From positions 2,356,001 through 2,420,000 of the forward strand of contig NZ_AP014624.1 in the NCBI RefSeq assembly GCF_000829375.1: DNA of 64,000 nt, read 5' to 3'. The stretch is from Chryseobacterium sp. StRB126. Its GTDB lineage: Bacteria; Bacteroidota; Bacteroidia; Flavobacteriales; Weeksellaceae. The position numbers and the translations under genes were made by a program. Numbering within the stretch: the stretch's first letter is position 1; each line of letters opens with the position of its first letter. This document shows, in pieces, positions 8,949 to 17,837 of the stretch. A model generated the notes under the pieces. That model was not told where the DNA came from, did not search any database, and was given only the letters and a program-made list of their open reading frames with translations.

Positions 8949-10658
8949 ATGACGGTCTCAAAATGTATCATGATAATATTGCTGCTGCTTTTTTCCATCA
9001 CTGATTTCCACGCAGAGGAATACAGAAATGATTATGTCTGGCTCAGAAGTCAATACGAAAATCTTAAAAAGAATGACTCGACAGCTTTCAGGTATTTAAG
9101 GATTTATATATCAAAAGCAAAGAAGGATTCTGATTTTGCAAGGCTTTCGGAAGCTTATAAGTTTGCCGTATATTTCACTCCGTCCAATGAAGGAAAACTT
9201 TCCTATGCAGACAGTACTATTTATGCAGCATTGAGGTCAAAGCAGCCGGAACTTATCGGTGATGCCTATTTAGGCAAAGGAATCTTTTATTACTTTAACC
9301 TTAAAAAATATGAACCTGCCCTGGCAGAGTATCTCAAAGCTTATGAATATTCTAAAAATGGTAAGGATGAGTATTTACATCAAAAAATCATATATCATCT
9401 GGGGGTAGTAAAAAGTTATTTAGGATTTTATCAGGAAGCTTTAGAGTTGTTTAAACAATGCAGTGCCTTTTTTGAAAAAGGAAGTAAAGGAAAAAGTCAT
9501 CCGAATACGTTATTCAATTTTAAAAGAGGCTATTTTAATTCTATTCATCAAATGGTGATCTGTTATCGAAACCTTAAGAAATATGATATGGCAGACGACC
9601 TTGTTGAAAATACTTTACTGCATCTCGCTGATCAGGATAGATTTTTACTGGAAAAAAGCTATCTGTTAAAATGCCGTGGCATTTCGGCGTATCACCACAA
9701 AAATTACGCCGGAAGTATACATGATTTAAATGCAGCTTTACAAGAGATCTTAAAATCAAATGATTTTTCCTGGTTATCTGTTATTTATTATTATCTGGGA
9801 AAGAATCATATGGTGAATAATGAGAATAAGGGTGTTTATTATCTTGAGAAGGTTGATTCTATTTTCAACCGGCATACATTTATCCTTCCTGAAGTAAGAC
9901 CAGCATATGAAGATCTAATAACGTACTATTCAGAGAAAGGCGATCAGGAAAAGCAACTGTATTATACCAAGCAGCTATTGAAGGTTGACAAGATTATCGG
10001 CAAAGATTTCACCTATCTATCGTCAAAAATACACAGGGAGTATGATGAAAGATTACTCACTGAAAGTAAAAACAGATTGGAGAAAATGAGTTCGCGCCGG
10101 ATGATGTACTTGCTTGTTTTTATCGTATCAACCATATTCTTTCTCTGTCTATTCATTTTGAAATATCACAAGGAGCAACATATAAAATTAAAGTATCTGC
10201 TACTGCAGGACAGATTAAATAATAAACAATATGATGCATTAATTATTGATGGGCAAAATGTTAGCAACAATTCTATAAAAATAGGGCTTCCTGAGGAACT
10301 CTATAAAGAACTGGATCAGAAACTTCGGCAATTTGAAATTGAAAACGGATTTAAACAAAGGGGGTTAACATTAGGAATATTAGCGACTAAAATGAATACT
10401 AATACCTCTTATCTTTCCACTTTTATCAATGAAAATAAAGGTGAAAACTTTAAGACCTACATCAATAGGCTTAGAATTTCTTATATCACACACTTACTAA
10501 ACTCGGAAAGGAAGTACCTCTTGTATACAATTGAAGCTCTCGCTGAAGAATCGGGTATTTCAACTCGCCAGCATTTTTCAGATCTATTTTACGAAGTCAA
10601 TGGATTAAGGCCAACAGATTTTATTCGCAAAAGAAAACAAGAACTTAAAATAGAATAG
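8949..10658 (+). CDS. Membrane-spanning TPR sensor with C-terminal AraC DNA-binding domain
   Basis: 569 residues. A signal peptide (to about residue 22, DFHAEE) leads an exported TPR-rich part (about 30-370, for example YLGKGIFYYFNLKKYEPA), then one transmembrane helix (about 385-406) and a cytosolic AraC-type HTH near 470-565 ending in RPTDFIRKRKQ. This one-protein sensor-regulator layout is common in Flavobacteriia. It stands alone, divergent from the small lipoprotein, with a 24-bp palindrome upstream, and directly precedes rteC. It may control the DUF6520/MauE and SusCD genes or itself; the target is inferred only from position. Confidence 0.9.
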   Translation: MTVSKCIMIILLLLFSITDFHAEEYRNDYVWLRSQYENLKKNDSTAFRYLRIYISKAKKDSDFARLSEAYKFAVYFTPSNEGKLSYADSTIYAALRSKQPELIGDAYLGKGIFYYFNLKKYEPALAEYLKAYEYSKNGKDEYLHQKIIYHLGVVKSYLGFYQEALELFKQCSAFFEKGSKGKSHPNTLFNFKRGYFNSIHQMVICYRNLKKYDMADDLVENTLLHLADQDRFLLEKSYLLKCRGISAYHHKNYAGSIHDLNAALQEILKSNDFSWLSVIYYYLGKNHMVNNENKGVYYLEKVDSIFNRHTFILPEVRPAYEDLITYYSEKGDQEKQLYYTKQLLKVDKIIGKDFTYLSSKIHREYDERLLTESKNRLEKMSSRRMMYLLVFIVSTIFFLCLFILKYHKEQHIKLKYLLLQDRLNNKQYDALIIDGQNVSNNSIKIGLPEELYKELDQKLRQFEIENGFKQRGLTLGILATKMNTNTSYLSTFINENKGENFKTYINRLRISYITHLLNSERKYLLYTIEALAEESGISTRQHFSDLFYEVNGLRPTDFIRKRKQELKIE

Positions 10659-10701
10659 AAACTTTTTAGTTGTAATCTTTGTAAATTCCTTAAAAAAGGA
10701 C

Positions 10702-11547
10702 ATGGTAACAAAAACTATTTTTAAACGAACTTCACAATTACTGGAGGATCTGGACCTAAAGATTAACGAAGTCAATGCTGACGGGAATGATATGATTAGA
10801 ATTTCAGAAAAGGCATTACTTATTATTGATGAGTCGATAAGGAAATTAAAACTTCTAGTTTCCAACCACCATTTTGATCATATTGCTGAAGAAGTATTGT
10901 TTTTTAAAAAACTGAAACCGCAGTTTATTGCAAAATTTATTTATTATTCTGCAGTACTGGATATTGAATCTCATAAACCGGCTGCCGGAAATAAGACCTT
11001 AAAAAAATATTATGAAGCAGAACAGGAAAAGTTGAAAGACTTTTATTTGTTGCATTCTGAATTTTACAGTTACTATAAACGGGAAGCAACCTATCTTGAT
11101 CATAAAATATTTGTTCGCAATTCCTACGACCTAAAAATGAAGCTATCATCAGGATTTTATAATTATGATCCAAGTTTTACAACATCCCACGATCATATGA
11201 TCGCCAGATTTATTTCCAATCAGCAATTCGATCAGTATTTAAAAAAGCAAATTGAAAATTCAAATGATAACTTTACGGTAAAAGTGTTTTCTCCTTTGAG
11301 CTGGTCGGGATCAAAGGTCGGTCTTATAGAGCTTATCTATGCACTTTACCAGATGCGTTGTTTTAACGGTGGTAATATAGAGTTAAGCGAAGTCATAAAA
11401 TTTACAGAAAAGTCATTGGATTGCGATTTAGGTAACTTTCATAAAACCATCTTTGAAATCCGTAACCGAAAACAGGGACCAACCAAATTCCTTCAATTGG
11501 TGAGTGACAATTTGAATCAATATTTTATGAACAGTGATGCTGAGTAA
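10702..11547 (+). CDS. rteC: RteC-family regulator of conjugative element
   Basis: 281 residues with a C-terminal RteC signature: LSWSGSKVGLIELIYAL, the FNGGNIELSEV stretch and a basic EIRNRKQGPTKFL segment. RteC in CTnDOT of Bacteroides is a DNA-binding activator of excision genes; homologues mark ICEs across Bacteroidota. It starts 43 bp after the AraC-type gene and ends at a bidirectional hairpin facing mobC. RteA/RteB two-component partners are not seen nearby, so the trigger is not the CTnDOT one or lies elsewhere. Confidence 0.88.
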   Translation: MVTKTIFKRTSQLLEDLDLKINEVNADGNDMIRISEKALLIIDESIRKLKLLVSNHHFDHIAEEVLFFKKLKPQFIAKFIYYSAVLDIESHKPAAGNKTLKKYYEAEQEKLKDFYLLHSEFYSYYKREATYLDHKIFVRNSYDLKMKLSSGFYNYDPSFTTSHDHMIARFISNQQFDQYLKKQIENSNDNFTVKVFSPLSWSGSKVGLIELIYALYQMRCFNGGNIELSEVIKFTEKSLDCDLGNFHKTIFEIRNRKQGPTKFLQLVSDNLNQYFMNSDAE

Positions 11548-11561
11548 CATAAATACAAACA

Positions 11562-11593
11562 GAAACCTCAAATCGTATGGTATTTGAGGTTTC
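11562..11593. terminator. Bidirectional hairpin between rteC and mobC
   Basis: Perfect 12-bp stem GAAACCTCAAAT (11562-11573) with ATTTGAGGTTTC (11582-11593) and an 8-nt loop, between two convergent stop codons. Confidence 0.85.
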
Positions 11594-11598
11594 ATTCT

Positions 11599-13599
11599 TT
11601 AATCCGAGTTCAATAAATGTTGCAAATCAGGATCATTTTTTATTCGATCCATTTCATCTGTGATGATATTTAGAATATCTGACTTAATTTCTCTGTAATT
11701 ATCCTGAATCTGCCTGGTCATAGAATCATTCCCGTCTTCATCAATAAAGGATCGGATCGGTGGTATCTGCTGAAAACTTTTCATTTCTTGAGAAAGCTTA
11801 ACATTGTCTACGACAATCTCGGAATGAAAAATCTTCTGCCGAATCCTTTCGTCAAAGTTATCAGATACAGCACCGACAAAAAATCCCTGGGTTAAGGTAG
11901 AGATCTTCGAAGCAGGTATCAAACTGTCCAATTGGGTAGAAATGGAGGTGGAAGTATCGTTCCTATTGATGGATATACTTTGTCTTTTTTGCAATATTTT
12001 TCCAAAACGTTCAGATAAGGTTTTGGCTGTTTCCCCAACCACCTGACCGCTGAAAATATTGCCGACCGTATTCTGAATGACTTTACTTTCCTTATCTCCA
12101 TAATCTCTTGTCAACTGAGAAAAATCCTGGAATCCGAGACATACGGAAACTTTATTACTTCTGGCAGTAGCAATTAAATTATCCAGTCCTCTGAAATAAA
12201 TGGTAGGCAACTCATCAATAATCACTGAACTCTTCAACTGTCCTTTTTTATTAATTAGCTTAACAATTCTTGAATTGTACAGCCCAAGAGCAGCAGAATA
12301 AATATTCTGACGATCAGGATTATTTCCTACACACAGAATTTTAGGCTCATTGGGGTTATTGATATCCAAAGAAAAATCGTCTCCGGTCATTACCCAGTAT
12401 AATTGTGGTGAGATCATTCTTGACAAAGGAATCTTTGCGGAAGCGATTTGTCCCTGCAACTGATCCTGTGCACCCCCTTGCCATGCATCCATAAAAGGAG
12501 ATAGGTAGTTTTCTAATTCAGAATAAGAGGTTAATATCGTAAAGACCTCTTCATATTTTTTGTTCAACAGCTCTATAGCGTGTGGAAAAGTGCAGTATTT
12601 ACCGTTTTCATAAATTTTAAGAAACCATATGATGGCAGCTAGCAGTATGATAGGACTCTCAACAAAGAAATCGCCTTGTTTTTGTATCCAGCTTCTGTTC
12701 AGGTTTAACATAATGGTATAGGCAGCTTCATATGCATCCGATATATCCGTCATAAAATCGGGATTTAAAGGATTACATCTATGGCTTTTTCTGGGGTCGT
12801 CAAAATTGATGATATAGAATTTCGGCTTTACGGTATAAGCATCAGAATGATTGAGAAGATGGTTGTACGCAATAGTAGACAAATCATCGAATTTAAAATC
12901 ATAGATATACATGGAAAATCCTTTTTCAATATGTTGTCTTATATAGTTGTTGACAACAGCATAGGATTTTCCTGAGCCTGGAGTCCCTAAGACAATGGTG
13001 GCTCGAAAAGGATTCACCACATTAATCCATCCCTGATGCCACTTCCCTTGATAATAGAATTGTGTAGGAAGGTTAACAGAATATTCATTATAGCGTAATT
13101 GGGTTTCCTGCTGAAAGCTTTCATTCTCATTGTTAAAAACATCGGTCATTAAGTTTGTTTTGAGTAAACGGCCTATCCAGACTCCTGCCTGCATCAGGAA
13201 GATGTATCCGGAACCGGTAGATAGAATATAAAGTACAGGAGTAAAGCTGTTGGCAGATTGTAAGAGGATTGCGTTTAAAAAGAATAAGACAAAACCAATA
13301 GAAAAACCAATACTAATTTTTTTCCAAGTGATCTTTTCATTTTTGACTCCCTTTGTTCCGAGGCAACTCAAAGCCAGTAAAACTATTGCGAACAGCTTAG
13401 AATAAATAGGTTGAGAAAAAAGGCCTGCGGTCTTATTAAAATTATAAAGAATCTTATTGATGAGTTCCAGTGTCCATTGTTGATGTGCAAAAAATCCATA
13501 ACAAAACCAGTACAGATGCATTAGTACCATAATAATACTGACCGCTCGCATAAACGCCATGATTTTGGCAAGTCCTCTTAAATCGTCTTCACCCTGCAT
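11599..13599 (-). CDS. mobC: MobC/VirD4-type conjugative coupling ATPase
   Basis: About 666 residues. Several N-terminal membrane helices are followed by a P-loop (GTPGSGKS, about residues 205-212), a Walker B region (SSVIIDELPT) and the TraG/TraM-recognition ATPase domain. It links the relaxosome to the type IV secretion channel. The frame is open further to an ATG at 13665, but I prefer the ATG at 13599 because homologues as I recall them begin close to the QGEDDLRGLAKIM segment; the longer start adds 22 residues. It is the last gene of the mobA-mobB-mobC run and ends at a shared hairpin with rteC. Confidence 0.92.
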   Translation of the reverse strand: MQGEDDLRGLAKIMAFMRAVSIIMVLMHLYWFCYGFFAHQQWTLELINKILYNFNKTAGLFSQPIYSKLFAIVLLALSCLGTKGVKNEKITWKKISIGFSIGFVLFFLNAILLQSANSFTPVLYILSTGSGYIFLMQAGVWIGRLLKTNLMTDVFNNENESFQQETQLRYNEYSVNLPTQFYYQGKWHQGWINVVNPFRATIVLGTPGSGKSYAVVNNYIRQHIEKGFSMYIYDFKFDDLSTIAYNHLLNHSDAYTVKPKFYIINFDDPRKSHRCNPLNPDFMTDISDAYEAAYTIMLNLNRSWIQKQGDFFVESPIILLAAIIWFLKIYENGKYCTFPHAIELLNKKYEEVFTILTSYSELENYLSPFMDAWQGGAQDQLQGQIASAKIPLSRMISPQLYWVMTGDDFSLDINNPNEPKILCVGNNPDRQNIYSAALGLYNSRIVKLINKKGQLKSSVIIDELPTIYFRGLDNLIATARSNKVSVCLGFQDFSQLTRDYGDKESKVIQNTVGNIFSGQVVGETAKTLSERFGKILQKRQSISINRNDTSTSISTQLDSLIPASKISTLTQGFFVGAVSDNFDERIRQKIFHSEIVVDNVKLSQEMKSFQQIPPIRSFIDEDGNDSMTRQIQDNYREIKSDILNIITDEMDRIKNDPDLQHLLNSD

Positions 13600-13723
13600 A
13601 TTACATTTTAGACGCATAAATAACTGATTATGCATTCTCAAATATAAATGCGCCGTTGCATGCATTTATTGGCTGGCTTAGGCTCTTTGAGCATCGTTAT
13701 AAGACCGTTTTTGCAAAAGAATA

Positions 13724-14977
13724 TTATTTTTTTCTTCTTTTTCTTTGTCTCTTTTTCATTTGTGATTCAAAAATTTGTTCCTCCTGATCCTCATGAGGAC
13801 CTGAAGACAATAATCCGCTAAAAAATCCGTCAAATACTTCGTAGCTGTTATTGTTGAAGAAATGTTCTGAAGATTTTTCAAGCGATATATCATTGTTAGA
13901 ACTATTATATGAATTGGTTTTAGGCTTTGTTTCTACCTCATTCCACAGTGTATTGAATGAGTTGGCTGATAGTTCTTTACTCAGCTGTGAGCCATTCCAA
14001 ACAGATTTTGAGTTATGCTCTATAAATGTGATTCCGTAGATCCTTCCCTCATCATTCTTTCGTATGACCGTAGCGATTCCCTGTTCCAAAAGTTGAGACT
14101 TAAAAGAAGCTTCCGATTTACTCGTGCTGAGAGCGGTTTCAATAGTTCTTTTAAGAATGAATTTTGAAGGATTATTTTTCATTTTTACTTTAGATTTTTC
14201 AATAAGCACCTGAATATTTTCTACTCCTGCATGCTTACCAAAAAGGGATGATTTAAAAGGATTGCTTATTTTTTTTCCATTTTTATCCGTTGCAAAATAG
14301 ACCATTCCTTTTCTCATTTTTCCATGCAGTTCTCCAGTAACTTCTTCACAGGAAATATTAAATTGAGAGAGTAAAGCGTTATATGTACCTATACTTTGAA
14401 TGCTGTAGGTTTGAGGTATATGTCGTAGTATCGAGGATAATTGTGTTTTGATATTCCCCTTAGTATAATCTATAGGTTTAAAAATAGAGTTTTGATTTAA
14501 ATTTCTATTCTCACCAGCAACTTTTAAGTTGTATTGTCTTTCCAGTTTTCTGCAGGCTTCCATTGATCGGGAATGATCATATCGGTCTGATATTTTCTTT
14601 CCGTCGATCTGGACACAGGTGGTGACGATATGAATGTGAGTTCTATCAATATCCGTATGTTTAAAGACAACATAGGGTTGGTTGCCATAACCCATTTCCT
14701 GCATATATTGCTGAGCCATTTCCCGATAATCTTTGTCATTAACCTTATCTTCAGGATCAGGATTAAGTGAGATATGTATTACCGGTTTTTCAGTTTTGTT
14801 ATTGGCAATCAAGTAGGGTTCAAAGTACTGATGAAAAAATTTAACCGAATAAGGTCGATCCCACAAATCAGGAATCTTATTAGTGAATAAAACCGTTCCT
14901 TTTTCGTTGTCCACCTTCTGTTGATTGTAGGTAAGCGCACCCCATAGGTTTTCACCTTTTCCAATTTTAGCGATCAT
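13724..14977 (-). CDS. mobB: MobB relaxase (mobilisation nuclease)
   Basis: 417 residues. The N-terminal relaxase domain has the conserved start MIAKIGKGENLWGALTYN and the metal-binding histidines in HTDIDRTHIHIVTT followed by the DRYDHSRSMEACRKLE segment. It nicks the element at oriT and stays linked to the transferred strand. The C-terminal half is basic and less conserved, ending in a lysine/arginine run. Its start overlaps the mobA stop by 4 bp (ATGA), so translation is coupled. Confidence 0.93.
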   Translation of the reverse strand: MIAKIGKGENLWGALTYNQQKVDNEKGTVLFTNKIPDLWDRPYSVKFFHQYFEPYLIANNKTEKPVIHISLNPDPEDKVNDKDYREMAQQYMQEMGYGNQPYVVFKHTDIDRTHIHIVTTCVQIDGKKISDRYDHSRSMEACRKLERQYNLKVAGENRNLNQNSIFKPIDYTKGNIKTQLSSILRHIPQTYSIQSIGTYNALLSQFNISCEEVTGELHGKMRKGMVYFATDKNGKKISNPFKSSLFGKHAGVENIQVLIEKSKVKMKNNPSKFILKRTIETALSTSKSEASFKSQLLEQGIATVIRKNDEGRIYGITFIEHNSKSVWNGSQLSKELSANSFNTLWNEVETKPKTNSYNSSNNDISLEKSSEHFFNNNSYEVFDGFFSGLLSSGPHEDQEEQIFESQMKKRQRKRRKK

Positions 14978-15408
14978 TTTACAGAATTTTTTTGAATATG
15001 GTTTTGTTCAAATTCTTTGGTGAGTTCTATAATCTGCTTACAAATTAAAGCTAGTTCTCTGGTATGATTTTCCAGTTTAAAGAGATAGAAAGACGCTTTT
15101 TTCTCCGTGAAATTTCGGTATAAAATTTTTACTATCTGATTATAATTGTTTCCAATCGACTGGAATTGGTAGAAGAATTTGGTCAATTGGGTATGATAAT
15201 CTATTGTTGAAATATCAACTTTTACAATTTTTAATTCTTTCTGAAATAAAATTGTTGTAATAAATTTCGCTTTGTTACTCATTCCGGAAGCCTCATATAA
15301 ATTTAAAAACTTTATATTTTCCTCATCCGTAAGTCTAAATACATGCCTGTTTTTACTTGGATTAAGCTTGGGCTTACGCCCGCCTTTGCTTTTTTTATTT
15401 AGGTCCAT
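14974..15408 (-). CDS. mobA: MobA relaxosome accessory protein
   Basis: 144 residues, basic, with the MobA/MobC-like plan: KSKGGRKPKLNPSKNRHVFRLTDEE, a likely ribbon-helix-helix DNA-binding start, then helices with FYQFQSIGNNYNQIVKILY. Such proteins bind oriT and help the relaxase. First gene of the mob operon, coupled to the relaxase by a 4-bp overlap, with an oriT-like region immediately upstream. Confidence 0.88.
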   Translation of the reverse strand: MDLNKKSKGGRKPKLNPSKNRHVFRLTDEENIKFLNLYEASGMSNKAKFITTILFQKELKIVKVDISTIDYHTQLTKFFYQFQSIGNNYNQIVKILYRNFTEKKASFYLFKLENHTRELALICKQIIELTKEFEQNHIQKNSVK

Positions 15409-15471
15409 CGCATTTAATTTAATATTAGTAAAATCATGACTTCGGAGTGATTTTTAAAGCCCCAGCCAGGG

Positions 15472-15541
15472 CAAGTTGTTTTGAGGCACGAAAAAAGTTA
15501 TGAGGCACTCAAAACATAACTTGCTCCTTTCGGGTGAAAGG
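15472..15541. other. Candidate origin of transfer (oriT)
   Basis: An imperfect inverted repeat pairs CAAGTTGTTTTGAG (15472-15485) with CTCAAAACATAACTTG (15508-15523), two-base bulge. Overlapping it are two direct repeats of 12 bases, GTTTTGAGGCAC (15478-15489) and GTTATGAGGCAC (15497-15508), 19 bp apart. A small CCTTTC/GAAAGG hairpin follows (15526-15541). Repeats of this kind directly upstream of mobA/relaxase genes are the usual build of an oriT. The nic site cannot be read by eye. Confidence 0.55.
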
Positions 15542-15562
15542 AAATTTCAGTAAGAAAATATA

Positions 15563-15584
15563 TTTAATGCTTTAAAGCATTAAA
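15563..15584. promoter_or_regulatory. 22-bp perfect palindrome upstream of parA/mobA
   Basis: TTTAATGCTTT followed by its exact complement. It lies 40 bp right of the oriT-like repeats and between divergent operons, so an operator or relaxosome-protein site is plausible. Being AT-rich it could also be chance, but 22 perfect bases is long. Confidence 0.45.
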
Positions 15585-16013
15585 AACAGTCCAACTCCAA
15601 AAAACTCCTTAGTCTTCCAACACAAAGTAAGCTTGTATGATATAGAAAAACAGAATGTTAGACAAAGCCATAGACTGACACTTTACGCCAAAAACTACCA
15701 TTAAGAATATTTCGAAGAAGAAATCGTATTCATTTGTATCAGATTGAAAGCGGGACTTCTCAACTGCAGATTTGACAGAAATCTTGAACAGCAGAACCCC
15801 TGCATGCCAGCTTTCCGGAATTCCAACCGTCATGATAACATTTTAGAGAGATAGGGATCAGGAAATCCGTTTTTCAGGACGGGCGGGCAGTATTCAGTGA
15901 ATGTTGATAGAAGTCAATACAGATATCAGGAATTCCAGCCTGTATTACTGAACCCATTACTGAGAGCCTTTTTTCAATCATTCTATCAAATTATGTCTAA
16001 CAATTTAAGCAAA

Positions 16014-16781
16014 ATGAAAACAAAAAAGCAACCTACAATTATTGCATTTTCCACCCAAAAAGGAGGTGTGGGAAAAAGCACTTTTACATCACTTCTAGCA
16101 AGTATTCTTCATTATCGGATGGGGTATCATGTTGCCGTTTTTGACTGTGACTTTCCACAGTACAGTTTACTCCAGATGAGAGAGCGGGATTTAAAAATGG
16201 TGATGCAGAATGAGATTTTAAAAAAGATCGCTCACAAACAATTTACGAGTATTAATAAAAAAACGTATCCCATTTTCCAGAGTAAAGCCGACCAAGTTTT
16301 AGAGGATATGAATGCTTATGTTGATGGCTCCGAAATAATTCCTGATGCTATATTTTTAGACCTGCCGGGAACTGTTAATACCGCCGGTATTTTAAAAACT
16401 TTGACGAAAGTCCATTATATTTTTTCTCCCATTACTGCGGATCGTGTTGTGCTGGAAAGTACGCTAAGTTTCACCCATGTTCTGACCAATGTATTGATGA
16501 AAGAAACTCAAACGGGAATTCGGGCTGTACATCTATTCTGGAATCAGGTGGATGGAAGAGAACGGACGTTGCTCTACAAAAACTACAGTAAAGTGATTTC
16601 AGATTTAGGATTGCCACTTATGGAAACAAGTATTACAGACAGTAAAAGATTTAGAAAGGAAGGGGAGGCTATTACAAAGACTGTTTTCCGATCCACTTTA
16701 CTACCTGCAGATCCTAAATTGTTAGCTCAATGCAGGCTGGATCAATTTGTAGAGGAATTTTTAAGAATTGTAAAACTATAA
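16014..16781 (+). CDS. ParA-family ATPase of the conjugative element (TraA-like)
   Basis: 255 residues from the chosen ATG at 16014. The deviant Walker A (STQKGGVGKSTF) sits at the N-terminus as usual for ParA/MinD proteins, followed by VAVFDCDFPQ and FLDLPGT. ATGs at 15993 and 15897 are in frame; the extra N-terminal residues do not look like the family. In Bacteroidota ICEs this gene opens the tra region and may help maintain or position the element. Four bases separate it from the DUF3408 gene. A role in partition rather than transfer is equally possible. Confidence 0.88.
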   Translation: MKTKKQPTIIAFSTQKGGVGKSTFTSLLASILHYRMGYHVAVFDCDFPQYSLLQMRERDLKMVMQNEILKKIAHKQFTSINKKTYPIFQSKADQVLEDMNAYVDGSEIIPDAIFLDLPGTVNTAGILKTLTKVHYIFSPITADRVVLESTLSFTHVLTNVLMKETQTGIRAVHLFWNQVDGRERTLLYKNYSKVISDLGLPLMETSITDSKRFRKEGEAITKTVFRSTLLPADPKLLAQCRLDQFVEEFLRIVKL

Positions 16782-16784
16782 ATT

Positions 16785-17177
16785 ATGGAACAGGGCAATA
16801 ACAATGAAGATAACGGTATCGATGAACAATATCTGATGTCCATTATGGCAGGAAGTCCTAAGAAGGAAGATATTTCAAAAACTGATGATCCTCCAAAGGA
16901 GAAGAGTGAAGCAAAAAATAAGTTGAAGAATAAAAAAACATCAGATTTAAGTTATGTCGAGCAGTTTCTGACCCATCACACAATGACTAAGCGGGGTGAT
17001 AAAAGTATCTATATCCGTCCTGAATATCACGAGCGCCTCTCACGCATTATTCAAATCATTGCCGATGACCAGATTTCTCTGTATGCTTATCTGGATAATA
17101 TACTGGCGTATCATTTCGAAATGTTTGAAAAGGAAATTACTGATGATTTCAATAAAAAATACCGTCCCATTTTTTAA
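16785..17177 (+). CDS. DUF3408 conjugal transfer protein (TraB-like)
   Basis: 130 residues: an acidic/lysine-rich N-terminal half of low complexity and a conserved C-terminal part (YVEQFLTHHTMTKRGDKS, IYIRPEYHERLSRIIQ, LYAYLDNILAYHF) that matches DUF3408 proteins, always found next to the ParA-like gene in these elements. The C-terminal part resembles a small ribbon-helix-helix type fold, suggesting DNA binding with ParA, but this is inference. Confidence 0.82.
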   Translation: MEQGNNNEDNGIDEQYLMSIMAGSPKKEDISKTDDPPKEKSEAKNKLKNKKTSDLSYVEQFLTHHTMTKRGDKSIYIRPEYHERLSRIIQIIADDQISLYAYLDNILAYHFEMFEKEITDDFNKKYRPIF

Positions 17178-17186
17178 TATCATTTT

Positions 17187-17804
17187 ATGGAAAAAATAAT
17201 CATTATAGGTTTATTAATCGCTATCATTCTAATTCTTCTCGACAGAAGATTCCCAGTCAATGTCCGTGCGAAAGATAGGGGTAATACTAAGAAAAGTTCT
17301 CCACCGATAATGGGAGATATTAAGCAAACAAAAAGAAAAGGTTTGCCAGTTGAAGCCACTGAAAGCCACCTTGAATTTACTTCATTAGCAGAAGATAATT
17401 TTGAATCAGAAACCAGGAACGGGAAAGCTGAAGATGTAACCGAGAATAAAAATCTTGATGATATTCTAATCAAGGATAATTGGGGGCAGGAGGAAGAAGA
17501 TTGGAAGTATCAGGACTCTAATATCGAAAGCGGGTTTGCTACAGGGGTTACCTTTCAGGAATTAAGTACTGTGGGTCAGTTGCTTCAAGAGCAGGTTTTG
17601 GAGCCTGGCTTACAACAACAAGCAGTAGGTATAATTCAAAAAATTCATGGGACCGAGCTTTTTGATCTTTTGGAGAATTCGTTGGGGGAGGCTTCGAAGC
17701 GTATTTCAAATTTGTTAAGCCAGAGCATTTCGAATGATGTTGAAGGCATATCTTCCAGTTACAAAGATGGTGTTGAAGGTTTCGATATTGGGGAGTTTGT
17801 TTAG
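17187..17804 (+). CDS. TraD-like conjugal transfer protein with N-terminal membrane anchor
   Basis: 205 residues: one N-terminal hydrophobic helix (IIIIGLLIAIILILL), a polar, charged linker, and a C-terminal helical stretch (TFQELSTVGQLLQEQVLEP onward). The shape and position (third gene after parA and DUF3408) match the small protein called TraD in Bacteroidota ICEs; no catalytic motif is seen. It ends just before the reversed yhcG gene, which separates it from traE. Confidence 0.6.
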   Translation: MEKIIIIGLLIAIILILLDRRFPVNVRAKDRGNTKKSSPPIMGDIKQTKRKGLPVEATESHLEFTSLAEDNFESETRNGKAEDVTENKNLDDILIKDNWGQEEEDWKYQDSNIESGFATGVTFQELSTVGQLLQEQVLEPGLQQQAVGIIQKIHGTELFDLLENSLGEASKRISNLLSQSISNDVEGISSSYKDGVEGFDIGEFV

Positions 17805-17837
17805 GCAAATTCCCCTTTTGTTATTAATAAATTTCAA

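Larger units (their letters stand above)
15409..16013. other. Non-coding region between divergent mobA and parA
   Basis: About 600 bases without a gene I trust. It holds the oriT-like repeats (15472-15541) and a 22-bp palindrome (15563-15584). A 74-codon frame on the minus strand (15609-15833) shows no signal peptide, domain or convincing start and is probably chance. The part just before parA is open in frame from 15897 but does not resemble the family N-terminus. Confidence 0.6.

Noticed and set aside
15609..15833. 74-codon frame upstream of parA
   Set aside because: No domain, no clear start site and it covers the probable oriT/regulatory region.
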